A DNA stretch of 64,000 nt from Enterococcus florum (GTDB taxonomy: Bacteria; Bacillota; Bacilli; Lactobacillales; Enterococcaceae), in assembly GCF_004309355.1 (NCBI RefSeq), contig NZ_BJCC01000001.1:1-64000 (forward strand), in the 5' to 3' direction. The position numbers and the translations under genes are program-made. Each line of letters opens with the position of its first letter. The stretch's first letter is position 1. Of the stretch, positions 12,123 through 20,687 are shown piece by piece. The notes under the pieces are model-generated. The model made no database searches and was not told the origin of the DNA. It was given only the letters and a program-made list of their open reading frames with translations.

Positions 12123-12964
12123 TCCAAACTCCTCCCAGTCAATTCGATAAACAAATCATTCAACGTCGGCTCACTAGAATGGATCGACAGCAACCGGTTT
12201 TCTTGAATCAATTGCTGCAGCAAGCGATCCTCACTTGTTGCTTTCAGCAAGCACTCCTGAACGCTTTCCCCTTTTTCCAGATACGAATAGCGAATTTTAG
12301 CTGCCCCGGCAGCCATGATCAGATGATGCGGACTGTCTAAGGCTAAAATCCTTCCCTCCGAAATAAACGCCACCTGATCACACAATTCTGTGGCATCATA
12401 CATATTGTGTGTCGTCAGAAGAATCAATTTCCCCTTGGCTTTTTCCGCTAAGATCAATTCCTTCATTTTCTGACTATTCACAGGGTCCAAACCGCTGGTG
12501 GGTTCATCGAGAAAGAGGATATCCGGATCATGAATCAACGACCTGATAAAATTTAACCGTGTTTTCATTCCTTTAGAAAAGTCACTTACGCGCTTACTTC
12601 CTTCATTTTGCAGTCCAACGCTTTCCAGCAGCTCGTCGATTCGACGCAGAGGTCCTTGATACAAAGAACCGAAAAAATTCAAATTTTGTTTTGCTGAAAA
12701 TTTTTCATACAAGGTCGGAAACTCAAAATCTACCCCGATTCGTTCATAAAATTGGTTGTCATATTCCCGACGCTCCATTCCATCTATCCATATTTCTCCC
12801 TCATAGTTTGAAATCAACCCGATCAAAATCTTCTGCAAGGTAGACTTGCCAGCACCCGAAGGACCTAGAAACCCAAAGATCTCACCCTTCTGCACCGAAA
12901 AAGTAATATCCTGCAGAAACGGTTGTTTCGTATAGCTGAAGTTGACATTCTTTACAGTAATCAA
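12119..12964 (-). CDS. ABC exporter ATP-binding protein
   Basis: Cytoplasmic ATPase subunit. Walker A GPSGAGKST, ABC signature in SDFSKGMKTRLNF (variant of LSGGQ), Walker B ILFLDEPTSGLD and the switch His in LLTTHNMYD are all present. A C-terminal extension of about 70 residues fits drug- or bacitracin-type exporters. The start is TTG at 12964 with GGGAG close upstream. It is first in a four-gene operon (ATPase, two permeases, alpha/beta-fold protein) behind a TetR-type operator. Confidence 0.9.
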   Translation of the reverse strand: MITVKNVNFSYTKQPFLQDITFSVQKGEIFGFLGPSGAGKSTLQKILIGLISNYEGEIWIDGMERREYDNQFYERIGVDFEFPTLYEKFSAKQNLNFFGSLYQGPLRRIDELLESVGLQNEGSKRVSDFSKGMKTRLNFIRSLIHDPDILFLDEPTSGLDPVNSQKMKELILAEKAKGKLILLTTHNMYDATELCDQVAFISEGRILALDSPHHLIMAAGAAKIRYSYLEKGESVQECLLKATSEDRLLQQLIQENRLLSIHSSEPTLNDLFIELTGRSLE

Positions 12965-12980
12965 ATGCTCCCTCTTTTCT

Positions 12981-13009
12981 ATATGACCATTTTGTAATTA
13001 TGGTCATTA
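12981..13009. promoter_or_regulatory. TetR operator upstream of the ABC exporter operon
   Basis: ATGACCAT (12983-12990) and ATGGTCAT (13000-13007) form an exact inverted repeat with a nine-base spacer. The 29-base site matches the one upstream of the tetR gene (13637-13665) at 22 positions with identical spacing, so the same repressor most likely binds both. Confidence 0.8.
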
Positions 13010-13044
13010 AATTGGTTTTAAAAAAGGATCGGTCTTTGCCAATC

Positions 13045-13632
13045 CTAGATCAATTGATTTAATACGCCTTCCAGCAGGATCGTCAACACTTGATTACCGT
13101 CTGGATCGTTCATGAAAATCGTGGTACAAGTGAAGATCGCTTGAAATACCTTCGCCATCACCACAGCGTCTTGTTTGAAAGAGATTCCATAATCTTCTAA
13201 GGTTTTCAGCATTTTGACGTCATCCAAGGTGTGCGCGTCAAACAGCTCCTTTGGCAGACGTCTCTGAACATGCTGAATCGTTTCACTGTCAATGTTGTAT
13301 AGAAGCGGATACTCCTTGATCTTTTCAAATAGCCATTTGAAAATGTACATTGCCAGCTCCTTTGTCTCCAAGTGAGTATGCTGATCCAGCTCATGTTTCA
13401 TTGCGGCAAAAATCCGCTCCTGAATCGAAAAGTTGATTATCATGAAAAGATGTTCTTTACTTTGGTAAAACGCATAAAAAGAACCTTTGGAGATATTGGC
13501 GCTTCGTGCTAAGTCATCCACTGTTACTTTTTTTAACCCTAAGCTGCTAAACAAAATTTCTCCTTGCTCCAGAAGGGTTTCTTCAATTGCTTTACGCTCT
13601 GTTTCTGTAAATCTTGGCATAGACCCACTCAT
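13045..13632 (-). CDS. TetR-family transcriptional repressor
   Basis: N-terminal TetR helix-turn-helix (ITVDDLARS-type segment VTVDDLARSANISKGSFYAFY, residues about 40-60) followed by a ligand-binding helical domain. Length 195 is typical. In-frame ATGs at 13632 and 13620 are both possible; neither has a strong ribosome binding site. It lies directly upstream of the ABC exporter operon in the same direction. Matching operators before it and before the exporter point to autoregulation plus control of the exporter. Confidence 0.9.
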   Translation of the reverse strand: MSGSMPRFTETERKAIEETLLEQGEILFSSLGLKKVTVDDLARSANISKGSFYAFYQSKEHLFMIINFSIQERIFAAMKHELDQHTHLETKELAMYIFKWLFEKIKEYPLLYNIDSETIQHVQRRLPKELFDAHTLDDVKMLKTLEDYGISFKQDAVVMAKVFQAIFTCTTIFMNDPDGNQVLTILLEGVLNQLI

Positions 13633-13636
13633 TTCT

Positions 13637-13665
13637 ATATGACCAATTCAGAATTATCGTCATAT
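13637..13665. promoter_or_regulatory. TetR operator upstream of its own gene
   Basis: ATATGAC (13637-13643) and GTCATAT (13659-13665) are perfectly inverted around an AATT-rich centre. It lies immediately before the tetR start and shares length and most bases with the site at 12981-13009. Confidence 0.8.
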
Positions 13666-14058
13666 AAAAGTTAACATATGGATATACAATTGTCAATATT
13701 ACTTGAAATTAAGACATTTTTCTGTTGAATCAGCTTTTGCGTATCAACAGGTATTTCTTTGTCAACATCCTGTTGTATTCGAACGAGACGACAATTAGCG
13801 AGCTGCAAAGCACGGACAGGCAAGAAAAATCAAGACAAGAATCAATTATTAACGTTTTATATGGAGACTAATCAGTGCCCAGCCTGTTCAATGCGAGAAG
13901 GCGAAAAGCTACAATCGCATGATTCAAAATTAGTCTTGATACAATTGGTAGACAGCTTCTTCTTTATTGAATACCCAATAATGGTCATCAAGTATTTTTC
14001 TGTTGAAATGCTTAGAGCTTTACTAAATAAAATCCTAGGATGTCTTCTGTCTACTGCA
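13666..14058. other. Gene-poor stretch
   Basis: About 390 bases between tetR and the broken acetyltransferase. A plus-strand frame (13759-14109) has no ribosome binding site, unusual composition and runs into the acetyltransferase, so I see no supportable gene here. Confidence 0.4.
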
Positions 14059-14525
14059 TCAAAACGCGAACAAGTAAACATCCTCATCCTCTTCTTCCAT
14101 CACGATTGAAAACCCCAGTTTTTGCAAAAGTTTTATTGACGCAGTATTAGCCGGATCGACACCTGCTTTCACTGCTGAAATGTCTTTTTGACTTCGCCCC
14201 CATTCAATGACTTCCTGAATGACCTCATAGGCATAGCCCTTGCGGCTGTTTGAAGGAGAAATGGTATACCCAATCCAAATATGCGTATCTTCCTTTTTCA
14301 AATAGACATCCCCGATGAGTGATCCATTCTGCTTATCTATAATCGCAAGCTGCATTCCGTTTGTGATCACTGGATTTTCCAAGAGTATTTCCGATATTCT
14401 TCTTTTGTACGTCCCTTGAACCCTTGATATCGCATCCAATCGTCGTCATTGTGGTACAGAACAAAAGCAGGAATATCCTCTTCTATGAATTCTCTTATTG
14501 TACATCTCTTTGTATGCAGTTCCAT
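14059..14525 (-). pseudogene. GNAT acetyltransferase, frameshifted
   Basis: From the ATG at 14525 (AAGGAG nine bases upstream) the frame reads MELHTKRCTIREFIEEDI and later DDDWMRYQGFKGRTKEEYRK, then stops. The next frame continues ILLENPVITNGMQL, then GYTISPSNSRKGYAYEVI (the acetyl-CoA-binding loop) and ends VYLFAF at 14059. Adding one A to the AAA at 14388-14390 restores a single protein of about 155 residues of the RimJ/RimL type. It is a one-base deletion or a sequencing error. Confidence 0.85.
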
Positions 14526-14851
14526 TTTTCTGTGCTCCTTTCATCGTTCCTGCTATTTTTACAAGTTTATCCGCTGTCCACACAAAAGTCTATCAAAAAA
14601 GTTCAATAGAATCGCAGCTCCTTCCCATAAATACTCTTGGTTCATCTGTTGATTTTTATTTTTTCACATCGAAGATCGTTAGTCATAAGGATGAAGAAAA
14701 GGTGAATAAATGATTATTTAAGGATAAATCTACGTCAAACCCGAACATTATCCAGAATAACTGTACAAAAATTCGAAAAAACATCGACAGTAAAAATACC
14801 AAGTGTTATTATTTTTGAAGATACGTGATCGTTAAAGAAGGCGGGGAAACT
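14526..14851. other. Intergenic region upstream of purC-like gene
   Basis: About 325 bases, AT-rich, with no recognisable gene, riboswitch or operator. It must hold the promoters of the acetyltransferase and the PurC-like gene. Confidence 0.35.
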
Positions 14852-15538
14852 ATGAAAGAATTATACGATGGCAAAACAAAGACGGTTTTACTTGATGAGC
14901 AGAACAAAGAGGTCCATCTACTATTTAAGGACAGTGCCACAGGCGAAGATGGTGTCTTTGATCCAGGTTCTAACACAGTCGGCGGCAGCGTCGAAGGCAA
15001 AGGAAAAATCGGCTTAACGATTTCAAAATACTTTTTTGAATTAATGGAAAAAAACGAAATCCCTACTCATTACTTAGGAGCAGATGTCGAAAAGGGATTA
15101 ATGAAAGTTCGACAATTGACAGTACCAAATTTAGAATTTGTTTTGCGCTATTTCACAGCCGGCAGCATGTGCCGTCGCTTCACATTACCAGAAGGCTTGC
15201 CTTTTGATCCTCCTTATTTGGAAGTTACTTTGAAAGACGACGAGCAGGGCGACCCATTGATTACGGACAGATTGTGCCAAATGAAAGGCATTTTAAAACC
15301 TGGACAATTTGATGAAGGGCTCGATATTTTGACAAAGGTCGGCGAAGTTCTCAAAGTGGCTTTAGCAGAAATGAACCTTACACTGATCGATTTCAAAATC
15401 GAAATCGGCTATGATGAATCGGGCAAAATGTATGTTGTTGACGAAATCACTCCGGATATTTGGCGCGTCAAGGACGAGGCAGGCAATATCCCTAACCAGA
15501 TCGATTGCGCGCAATTGATTTTAGCAAAAATTCAATAA
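14852..15538 (+). CDS. purC: SAICAR synthase family protein (PurC-like)
   Basis: The protein starts MKELYDGKTKTVLLDEQN, resembling the ATP-binding GKxK start of phosphoribosylaminoimidazole-succinocarboxamide synthase, and retains RYFTAGSMCRRF, LIDFKIEIGYDESGK and VVDEITPDIWRV near the C-terminus (the usual DEITPD motif). These support SAICAR synthase of purine synthesis. It stands alone rather than in a pur operon and its middle part (DPGSNTVGGSVEGKGKIGL) is divergent, so it could be a specialised paralogue. Start at 14852 has GGCGGGG upstream; length 228 is normal. Confidence 0.75.
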   Translation: MKELYDGKTKTVLLDEQNKEVHLLFKDSATGEDGVFDPGSNTVGGSVEGKGKIGLTISKYFFELMEKNEIPTHYLGADVEKGLMKVRQLTVPNLEFVLRYFTAGSMCRRFTLPEGLPFDPPYLEVTLKDDEQGDPLITDRLCQMKGILKPGQFDEGLDILTKVGEVLKVALAEMNLTLIDFKIEIGYDESGKMYVVDEITPDIWRVKDEAGNIPNQIDCAQLILAKIQ

Positions 15539-15544
15539 AACGAA

Positions 15545-15576
15545 AAGGTGAGACTCGATAATTTGAGGCTCACCTT
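15545..15576 (+). terminator. Terminator after purC-like gene
   Basis: AAGGTGAG (15545-15552) pairs with CTCACCTT (15569-15576), followed by ATTTTTAG. It lies seven bases past the stop. Confidence 0.75.
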
Positions 15577-15634
15577 ATTTTTAGTTTGATGGAAACAGCG
15601 GCTCCGATGTAATCAGCTCATTATTTCGTCAAAC

Positions 15635-15726
15635 GAGCAAAAGAAAAAGTCCTTGTTTACCAAGGACTTTCGCAGGTTGTACTTCAACAGGAAGTCTAGA
15701 AACTTGCCTATCTTCTGATTTCTTTG
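15635..15726. repeat. att1: outer attachment site, copy of the rplS 3' end and terminator
   Basis: This 92-base stretch matches 38983-39074 (the 3' end of rplS and its downstream terminator) at 90 positions. It contains the 20-base core CCTATCTTCTGATTTCTTTG at 15707-15726, which also occurs at 29922-29941 and 39055-39074. Sequence to its left is chromosome and sequence to its right is element 1. The rplS-derived terminator hairpin (AAAGTCCTTG/CAAGGACTTT) is included. Confidence 0.92.
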
Positions 15727-15848
15727 TTCCTGCGAAAGTCTATAAAAGACTGATATATAAATGTTTCTTAGTAGGACAACTGCACTTTGACTGCGAATTA
15801 TTTGACCTTGTGAAACAATCACTAATATTCGTATCTATTAAATAACGA

Positions 15849-17006
15849 TTAACTCTCGAGATCAACAAAAGCATTCAGCGGTTTTAAACGTTCATCTTCA
15901 GTAAGATGACGATAAATTTCTGACGTAGACTTATCCGCATGACCCAATCTTGCTTTAAGAACGTCCCAGCTACAATGCTCAGCTACCAAGCTTGCCATTG
16001 TATGCCGCGTTAAATGTGTATGAAATGGTTTAGTGATTCCGCATTTCTTAACGCAATTTTTGATATGGTTATTCACGTAGTCTCTCCTAAATGGTAACCC
16101 TCGTTTTTTTGGTTCCAAGTAAACAAACAAGTATGACTGATCAATAATGAAATCTAATTGGGAACGCATTTCGTCTAGTACCACAATCAAGTGTTTCAAC
16201 TTTTCCATGACAAGTGGAGTAACAACAACTCGTCTTGCCGAATTTGCACTTTTTGTTGTTTCAATTTTAAAATCAATCTGTTTACTTCTGACAGCGGTTT
16301 GCTTATAAAAGAGGATCTCATTCTTATTGAAGTCAATATCCTGTGGTTGTAGGGCAAGTGCTTCGCTCACACGACATCCTGTATAAAACAGAACGTGGTA
16401 CAAAGTGCTAAGAGTCAAATCTTCATGAACCGTTGCATAGTTCAGAAAAGTACGGAGTTCATCGATTGTTAAATATTTCTGATCTAAACTTTCCAAAGAT
16501 TGTTTTAAATCCTGTACAGTTTTCTGATACTTGGGAAGTGTAACACCTTCCAATGGATTTTGAGATAAGAGCTTATTTTTGACACTGTAATTAAAAATCA
16601 TATTCAACGTTTGCTTAAAACTATAAAGAGAGTTTTTAGAATATCCCTTCTCTTTAAGATCAAAAAACAAGTTGACTAGAAAATCTGTATCAATTGATTT
16701 TAGTTCCTTATCTCCAATACACATCGAGAGAGTTTTCATTAGTGTTTCCCTCTTGTCATATGTGCTTTGTTTTTGTTCACGAAGTCCTTTATAGTAATCA
16801 AACCACATTTCAGCAATAACCGAAAATTTTTCGTTACTACCGAATATTTTTTTCCTTCTTTTATGATCTTTTTCAAGCTCCAAATAAGCATGTTGAGCTT
16901 CCCGCTTTGTTTTGAAACCTCTTCTAGTGGTTCTAAAAGCTTGAAAAGACCAAGTTGTCTTTCCTAATGAATTTTTTTGCTTTTTAAATCTATCTTTCGT
17001 TTCCAT
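15849..17006 (-). CDS. int: Tyrosine recombinase (integrase) of element 1
   Basis: 385 residues. An N-terminal AP2-like arm-binding domain (WSFQAFRTTRRGFKTKREAQ), a core-binding SAM-like domain and a catalytic domain with Arg in TGCRVSEALAL, HLTRHTMASL (HxxR), GHADKST and the nucleophile Tyr in SEIYRHLT are in order. It would insert and excise the element at the rplS 3' end; the att core lies 120 bases past its stop. It is closely similar to the element 2 integrase. AGGAGG stands seven bases before the ATG and is part of a small hairpin. Confidence 0.95.
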   Translation of the reverse strand: METKDRFKKQKNSLGKTTWSFQAFRTTRRGFKTKREAQHAYLELEKDHKRRKKIFGSNEKFSVIAEMWFDYYKGLREQKQSTYDKRETLMKTLSMCIGDKELKSIDTDFLVNLFFDLKEKGYSKNSLYSFKQTLNMIFNYSVKNKLLSQNPLEGVTLPKYQKTVQDLKQSLESLDQKYLTIDELRTFLNYATVHEDLTLSTLYHVLFYTGCRVSEALALQPQDIDFNKNEILFYKQTAVRSKQIDFKIETTKSANSARRVVVTPLVMEKLKHLIVVLDEMRSQLDFIIDQSYLFVYLEPKKRGLPFRRDYVNNHIKNCVKKCGITKPFHTHLTRHTMASLVAEHCSWDVLKARLGHADKSTSEIYRHLTEDERLKPLNAFVDLES

Positions 17007-17010
17007 TTTT

Positions 17011-17031
17011 CCTCCTAATAAAAGAAGGAGG
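17011..17031 (-). promoter_or_regulatory. Hairpin that can mask the int1 ribosome binding site
   Basis: The Shine-Dalgarno AGGAGG (minus strand, 17011-17016) can pair with CCTCCT 10-15 bases upstream (17026-17031) over a nine-base loop. A matching arrangement precedes int2 (31204-31225), so translational control of integrase is plausible. Confidence 0.5.
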
Positions 17032-17103
17032 TTGAGGTTACTGAGACTTTATCGAAGTATTCTATGAATTTCATTATAGGCTAAATTCCTCCAAAAATAA
17101 ATT

Positions 17104-17373
17104 CTATAAAGATCGTAATGACTGCATTTTTTTTATGAATGGATCATAATTTTTGTTTCTGTACCATTCAAGAATATCTTCTCTAGAATAATGTCCTCGT
17201 ATACCGTACCAACAATCCGGAAAATCAGAAAGATTGATCAATCTATTAAGTGTACTGTTACTGATTTGAAATTCTCTCTTCAAATCTTCATTAGTTAGAA
17301 TCAATGGTAGTTGTTTAATTGACAGCAGATTCGATGTATAGTCTTCAATCAACTTTTTAACAACAGGTAGCAA
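17104..17373 (-). CDS. xis: Excisionase-like helix-turn-helix protein of element 1
   Basis: Small basic protein with LILTNEDLKREFQISNSTLNRL, a winged-helix/MerR-like DNA-binding segment, then GIRGHYSREDILEWYRNKNYD. It is homologous to the 98-residue protein before int2 (both share QISxSTLNRLIN and GIRGHY). Its place just upstream of the integrase fits a recombination directionality factor. The listed start is TTG at 17373 without a clear ribosome binding site; the frame stays open upstream, so the N-terminus may be longer. Confidence 0.75.
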   Translation of the reverse strand: MLPVVKKLIEDYTSNLLSIKQLPLILTNEDLKREFQISNSTLNRLINLSDFPDCWYGIRGHYSREDILEWYRNKNYDPFIKKMQSLRSL

Positions 17374-17909
17374 TTCATTTTTCAGATATTCTTCATTCTG
17401 ATTTATTTCTTTTATTATGGGTACCTCTTGGATTATTTTGCTTAATTTGTTTTAAGACAAGAACAAATTGAATCATTACAAAATCTCCTTTCCACTTCTA
17501 AGTAAGCTTGATACTATTTTGAACCGCCTTAGGATTGGCGCACAGGTATTTCACCTCCCCTTGTAGTTAGCAGCGAGACACATTTTTGAGTGTGAGTATC
17601 ATTATAGTAAGTTGATGTCTTGGCATCTTGTTTTCCAAAGTCAAGATGATATCAGAGTTGTCTCGCTCGGCTACTACTTCATGGCGTATCTGTACTATAG
17701 CTCGATCAACTTAAAACGTTATCCAAAAATTGATATTTAATTGTCATAGAACAAATTAATTATTCATACATACATAAACTAAATCTCCTGAAATATGAAA
17801 CTTAGATTGGTTGATTTAAAATTATTTAATTTTGACATTTTCAGATTTCAAATCGAATCTCAAAAATGATAATAGTCTTTTTGATTGCATCAATCAGTAG
17901 ACAAAAATA
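17374..17909. other. Structured intergenic region between xis1 and the FUSC gene
   Basis: No gene is seen. AGCGAGACA (17572-17580) and TGTCTCGCT (17659-17667) form an exact nine-base inverted repeat enclosing further short stems. It may be part of the xis-int control region. Confidence 0.45.
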
Positions 17910-17941
17910 AGAATCACTATCAAATTATCGATAGTGATTCT
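17910..17941 (-). terminator. Terminator after the FUSC gene
   Basis: AGAATCACTATC (17910-17921) and GATAGTGATTCT (17930-17941) form a perfect 12-base-pair stem. It is followed on the minus strand by TATTTTTG. Confidence 0.85.
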
Positions 17942-17971
17942 GTTTCTTGATGTTTCTAAAATAATGTTCAA

Positions 17972-18958
17972 TCATTCAATTGATTCATAGAATCTCTTTT
18001 TGAATTTGAGAAAATCTTCAAAATCTTTCAAAATATGATAGAGTCGAGCCTTATTAATAAACTCCTGTTTAGATGATGGAACGTGCTCTTCCTGTAACTC
18101 GATGATTAACTCCGACAAATAGTCGATTTGTTCGCTACAAAAAAATTGATCTTCAATATGTTTTTTTATCTCAGTGACAAGCAAGCTGATTATCTGGATG
18201 GCTTCTTCATTATTTCTGATATTCTTAATCTCATAATGGAGATTATGTAGCAAGCCGCATTGTTGTAAACGCATTTCAAAATAATCGACAAAGTAATCAT
18301 CCTTTACTGGTAATCGATTCTGTTGATACTTCACTGCACATTTTGTTAATTCCATTAGATCATTTTCAAGTTGAATGATTTCATCCCAGATAGTACTTTT
18401 CTTTTCTGGTCCTTTGACATAATCGATCATTTTCTCGAAAATACAAACAAACCTTTTCTCGATACTTTTCTTTGATCGTTCTAAAAATTTTCTCTGGCGA
18501 GAATAGGCCTGAAATTGATTAACAATAATGGCAATAGCCAGACCAATCAACAACAAATAAAACTCATTCAATAGATCATGCATGGTTATTTCGGCACGAA
18601 ACATGAGGTGTGTGATCGAAACAGCATTAACAGATAAAGTGGACAATAAGTTCTTATAGCTAAATATGAAGGTAATGATTGTTAAAACAACTCCAAAGGT
18701 AAACCAATTATTTCCTAAAAATGGATGGAAAGTCAGTGTAAAAAACATCGTAATCAAAAAAGTACTTATCCGATTGATCCCTAATCGAATAGTTTCAGTT
18801 TTTGTAACAGCTAAAGTAAGAAGAGTAATTATGCCAGCGGAAGATGAAAAATCTAAGGAAAAAAATTCGGCAATCAGTATAGCAATAGAACTCCCAATTC
18901 CAGTCCTCAAGGCGTGCATGGTATAGTCATTTAAATTTATTTTAGGAATGAATTCCAT
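17972..18958 (-). CDS. FUSC/ArAE (DUF939-type) membrane protein
   Basis: 328 residues. The N-terminal half (residues about 10-150) has five or six closely packed membrane spans (SAGIITLLTLAVTKTETIRLG is the conserved ArAE_1 segment), and the C-terminal half is a charged cytoplasmic helical domain. The family is linked to export of aromatic or other organic acids, but few members are tested. AAGGAGAGG precedes the ATG. It follows the decarboxylase operon in the same direction with 226 bases between, so it may be a separate unit. A role in organic-acid export is inference. Confidence 0.8.
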   Translation of the reverse strand: MEFIPKINLNDYTMHALRTGIGSSIAILIAEFFSLDFSSSAGIITLLTLAVTKTETIRLGINRISTFLITMFFTLTFHPFLGNNWFTFGVVLTIITFIFSYKNLLSTLSVNAVSITHLMFRAEITMHDLLNEFYLLLIGLAIAIIVNQFQAYSRQRKFLERSKKSIEKRFVCIFEKMIDYVKGPEKKSTIWDEIIQLENDLMELTKCAVKYQQNRLPVKDDYFVDYFEMRLQQCGLLHNLHYEIKNIRNNEEAIQIISLLVTEIKKHIEDQFFCSEQIDYLSELIIELQEEHVPSSKQEFINKARLYHILKDFEDFLKFKKRFYESIE

Positions 18959-19072
18959 GATCCTCTCCTTCCAGCGCTTATGTAAAAATTTCCTGTTACG
19001 CAGTTTTTCTAGATTAAAACTGAAACTTTATTGCTGAAAAATATGTATATAGTCGTGAAACTTTTATTGTTG

Positions 19073-19173
19073 GCGCTCAAGAAACAGCCTCTCGATCATA
19101 ATCTTTTTCTTTCACAAATAGTTGCCTACAAGGAATTCTCACTTATTTTCGAAGATGGCTGTTTCTATAGCGC
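19073..19173. repeat. Long-loop inverted repeat after oadB
   Basis: GCGCT plus AGAAACAGCC (19073-19089) is repeated inverted as GGCTGTTTCT plus AGCGC (19157-19173), enclosing 67 bases. It lies right behind the oadB stop. It may be an mRNA 3' structure or a trace of a small inserted repeat. Confidence 0.55.
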
Positions 19174-19184
19174 GATAGCTTAAA

Positions 19185-20315
19185 TCAACTAAAGAATGCC
19201 AACAAAACTCCTGCTGCTACCGCTGACCCAATAACTCCTGCTACATTGGGACCCATTGCATGCATTAATAAATAATTATTTGGATTTTCATGTTGCCCCA
19301 CTTTTTGAACGACACGGGCTGCCATCGGAACTGCCGAAACGCCAGCTGCTCCAATCATCGGATTTATTTTTCCGCCAGAAAGCTTATACATTACCTTTCC
19401 TAAAAGAACACCCGAAGCAGTTCCAATCGCGAAAGCCAATAGACCCAAAACGATGATTTTCAATGTTACTGGGGACAGGAATAAGTCTCCGTCTGCTTTT
19501 GCGCCAACTGTTACACCCAATAGAATTGTCACAATATACATCATCGAGTTAGTTAAGGTTTCAGTTAGTTTAGGGACGATACGAATCTCTTTTATCAGAT
19601 TCCCTAGCATCAAGCAGCCAATCAGTGTCGTCGCGCTTGGAACGATTAGACTGATAAAGATGGTGGTCACAATCGGAAAAAGAATCTTCTCGGTTTGTGA
19701 AACTGTCCTAGCTTGAGTCATTTGGATTTTTCGTTCTTTTTCTGTAGTCAAGAGACGAATAATTGGTGGTTGAATGATTGGCACCAACGCCATGTAAGAA
19801 TATGCGGCAAGTGCGATTGCCGATAATAAGTGAGGCGCTAATCTTGTGGTAACAAAAATGGCTGTTGGACCATCAGCCCCTCCAATAATTCCTACAGCAC
19901 CTGATTCTTGCGGTGTCATTCCTAGAGCCGTTGCTAAGAAAAATGCGGCGAAAATACCAAATTGTGCGGCACCGCCTAAAAGAATCGTCTTAGGATTAGC
20001 GATTAGCGGTCCAAAATCTGTTGAAGCGCCTAAACAAAGGAAGATTAGTGGAGGATAAATACCTAAGTTAGTCCCTTGATACAAGTAGTAGAATAGCCCC
20101 CCTGGATTATTATTTGCGGCTTCACTCATTAAACCTGCCAGAGGTAAATTGACAAGTAAAATTCCAAAAGCAATTGGAACCATCAAATAGGGTTCATACT
20201 CTTTCTTAATTCCCAAATACAAAAATATACAGGCTAAAACGATCATAAATAGATTGTTGAATGACAGATTTTCAAAACCCGATGTTTCAATCATTTGCTG
20301 AAAAATCTCTAACAT
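19185..20315 (-). CDS. oadB: Oxaloacetate decarboxylase beta subunit, Na+ pump
   Basis: 376 residues with about ten membrane spans. It decarboxylates carboxybiotin on the carrier protein and uses the energy to export Na+. Family signatures are GGADGPTAIFVTTRLAPHLL, PPLIFLCLGASTDFGPLIANP and the C-terminal MHAMGPNVAGVIGSA. Length is close to the usual figure. GGAGGG precedes the ATG. It is the last gene of the seven-gene operon and lies 15 bases after the biotin carrier gene. Confidence 0.94.
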   Translation of the reverse strand: MLEIFQQMIETSGFENLSFNNLFMIVLACIFLYLGIKKEYEPYLMVPIAFGILLVNLPLAGLMSEAANNNPGGLFYYLYQGTNLGIYPPLIFLCLGASTDFGPLIANPKTILLGGAAQFGIFAAFFLATALGMTPQESGAVGIIGGADGPTAIFVTTRLAPHLLSAIALAAYSYMALVPIIQPPIIRLLTTEKERKIQMTQARTVSQTEKILFPIVTTIFISLIVPSATTLIGCLMLGNLIKEIRIVPKLTETLTNSMMYIVTILLGVTVGAKADGDLFLSPVTLKIIVLGLLAFAIGTASGVLLGKVMYKLSGGKINPMIGAAGVSAVPMAARVVQKVGQHENPNNYLLMHAMGPNVAGVIGSAVAAGVLLAFFS

Positions 20316-20330
20316 AGTATCCCTCCATTG

Positions 20331-20675
20331 TTATAATACAACCAGTAATTCTCCTGATTCGACTGTTTGATTTGATTGAACAAGGATACTTGAAACGACT
20401 CCATCGATTGGTGAAACAATTTCATTTTCCATCTTCATTGCTTCTAAAATAACTAGAGTATCGCCAGCATTCACCGTATCTCCTGTTTTTACATTAACCG
20501 ATAAAATGTTTCCTGCCATTGGTGCTGGTACTTCTTTTCCACCACCACTCTTAGGTTTTTCCGATGGAGAAATCTCGTGTGAAGTCTTAGCAACTTGAGT
20601 CGCTTCCTCTTCACTGATTTCCCTTAATGTCACCTTGTATACTTGCCCATCCACATTAATTTCATATTGTTTCAT
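20331..20675 (-). CDS. Biotin carboxyl carrier protein of oxaloacetate decarboxylase
   Basis: 114 residues. The C-terminal biotinyl domain has the lysine motif EAMKMENEI, with the usual flanks VPAPMAGNILSVNVKTGD and VSSILVQSNQTVESGELLVVL. An N-terminal segment with acidic linker precedes it. It shuttles CO2 from the carboxyltransferase to the beta subunit. In many bacteria this domain is fused to OadA; here it is a separate gene, as in other lactic acid bacteria. AAGGAGA precedes the ATG. Confidence 0.93.
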   Translation of the reverse strand: MKQYEINVDGQVYKVTLREISEEEATQVAKTSHEISPSEKPKSGGGKEVPAPMAGNILSVNVKTGDTVNAGDTLVILEAMKMENEIVSPIDGVVSSILVQSNQTVESGELLVVL

Positions 20676-20687
20676 TTGACCTTCTCC

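Noticed and set aside
13759-14109. Plus-strand frame of 116 codons with a CPAC motif
   Set aside because: No ribosome binding site, implausible composition, and overlap with the antisense of the broken GNAT gene.
15613-15822. Minus-strand frame of 69 codons over att1
   Set aside because: It is read from the rplS-terminator copy and has no start signal.
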